A program made the translations under genes and the position numbers. The notes under the pieces were generated by a model. That model searched no databases. It saw nothing but the letters and a program-made list of their open reading frames with translations, and was not told where the DNA came from. A stretch of 14,449 nt of DNA from Candidatus Schekmanbacteria bacterium (GTDB taxonomy: Bacteria; Schekmanbacteria; GWA2-38-11; J061), in contig RFHX01000275.1 of NCBI GenBank assembly GCA_003695725.1, positions 1 to 14,449 of the forward strand, in the 5' to 3' direction. The first letter of the stretch is position 1. Every line of letters starts with the position of its first letter. Shown here piece by piece: positions 14,281-14,449 of this stretch.

Positions 14281-14449
14281 TCAACTCAGCAAATTTTTAA
14301 AAATTTCATCAACTCTGCCGTATGCGAATAGAATCTTGATTCCTTTTTTCCTGAATAAATGCATTATGAAAGCGCCAGCGCTTGAACAAAGAAGGATTTT
14401 ACAGTCAGAAAGTATTGAAGCAATTCGTTCAATCTCTTCTCTTCTATGG
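14281..14449 (-). CDS. 3' end of a NifX/NifB C-terminal-domain-like protein, partial
   Basis: Reading from the right edge on the - strand, 55 codons are open before a TGA at 14281-14283. The peptide begins HRREEIERIASILSDC and continues with ILLCSSAG, a KKGIKILFAYG segment and VDEIFKNLLS. The order (helix, LSDC, hydrophobic strand, small-residue loop, then GI.I and a final helix) matches the end of the dinitrogenase iron-molybdenum cofactor-binding domain found in NifX, NifY and the C-terminus of NifB. The gene begins outside the window, so its full form and role are unknown, and many such domains occur in genomes without nitrogenase. It is on the same strand as the catabolic cluster but separated by 251 nt. 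Confidence 0.5.
   Translation of the reverse strand, partial: HRREEIERIASILSDCKILLCSSAGAFIMHLFRKKGIKILFAYGRVDEIFKNLLS

Overview
The window is AT-rich bacterial DNA with clear Shine-Dalgarno sites and short intergenic gaps. It contains no rRNA, tRNA, CRISPR array or transposase gene that I can see. The genes (fused short-form proline utilisation enzyme, RNase G, acyl-CoA metabolism, a NifX-like tail) fit an anaerobic or facultative uncultured lineage of the Deltaproteobacteria/Nitrospirota/Schekmanbacteria kind. That placement is a weak inference from gene style and cannot be proved here.

Layout. Positions 1-3463 (+ strand) hold the 3' part of a bifunctional proline dehydrogenase/P5C dehydrogenase (putA), cut by the left edge, followed 16 nt later by a Crp/Fnr-type regulator that is probably cotranscribed. 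Positions 3464-3946 hold no convincing gene, only some small inverted repeats and a GC-richer patch. From 3947 to the right edge everything is on the - strand. RNase G (3947-5500) has a TTG start. Next comes a ten-gene, tightly spaced cluster read leftward from 14029 to 5659. A 251-nt intergenic region (14030-14280) with several inverted repeats probably carries its promoter. The last 169 nt (14281-14449) are the 3' end of a NifX/NifB C-terminal-like gene running off the edge.

The ten-gene cluster is the main interest. In transcription order it encodes: a zinc alcohol dehydrogenase of the 2,3-butanediol dehydrogenase type; a nitrilase-superfamily C-N hydrolase; two small related proteins resembling the L-2-amino-thiazoline-4-carboxylate hydrolase family; an acyl-CoA dehydrogenase; an enoyl-CoA hydratase; a thiamine-diphosphate 2-oxoacid/acetoin dehydrogenase E1 alpha and beta pair; a 79-residue free-standing lipoyl carrier; and a 273-residue Cys-containing protein that I do not recognise. 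Gaps are 19-72 nt and each start has a ribosome binding site, so one operon is likely.

Read together, the cluster looks like a catabolic route. One possible order is alcohol oxidation, C-N bond hydrolysis, acyl-CoA dehydrogenation and hydration, then thiamine-dependent cleavage with transfer to a lipoyl arm. No E2 acyltransferase or E3 (lipoamide dehydrogenase) lies in the window. The substrate is unknown. The combination of C-N hydrolases with an acetoin-dehydrogenase-like E1 and an orphan lipoyl carrier matches no pathway I can name.
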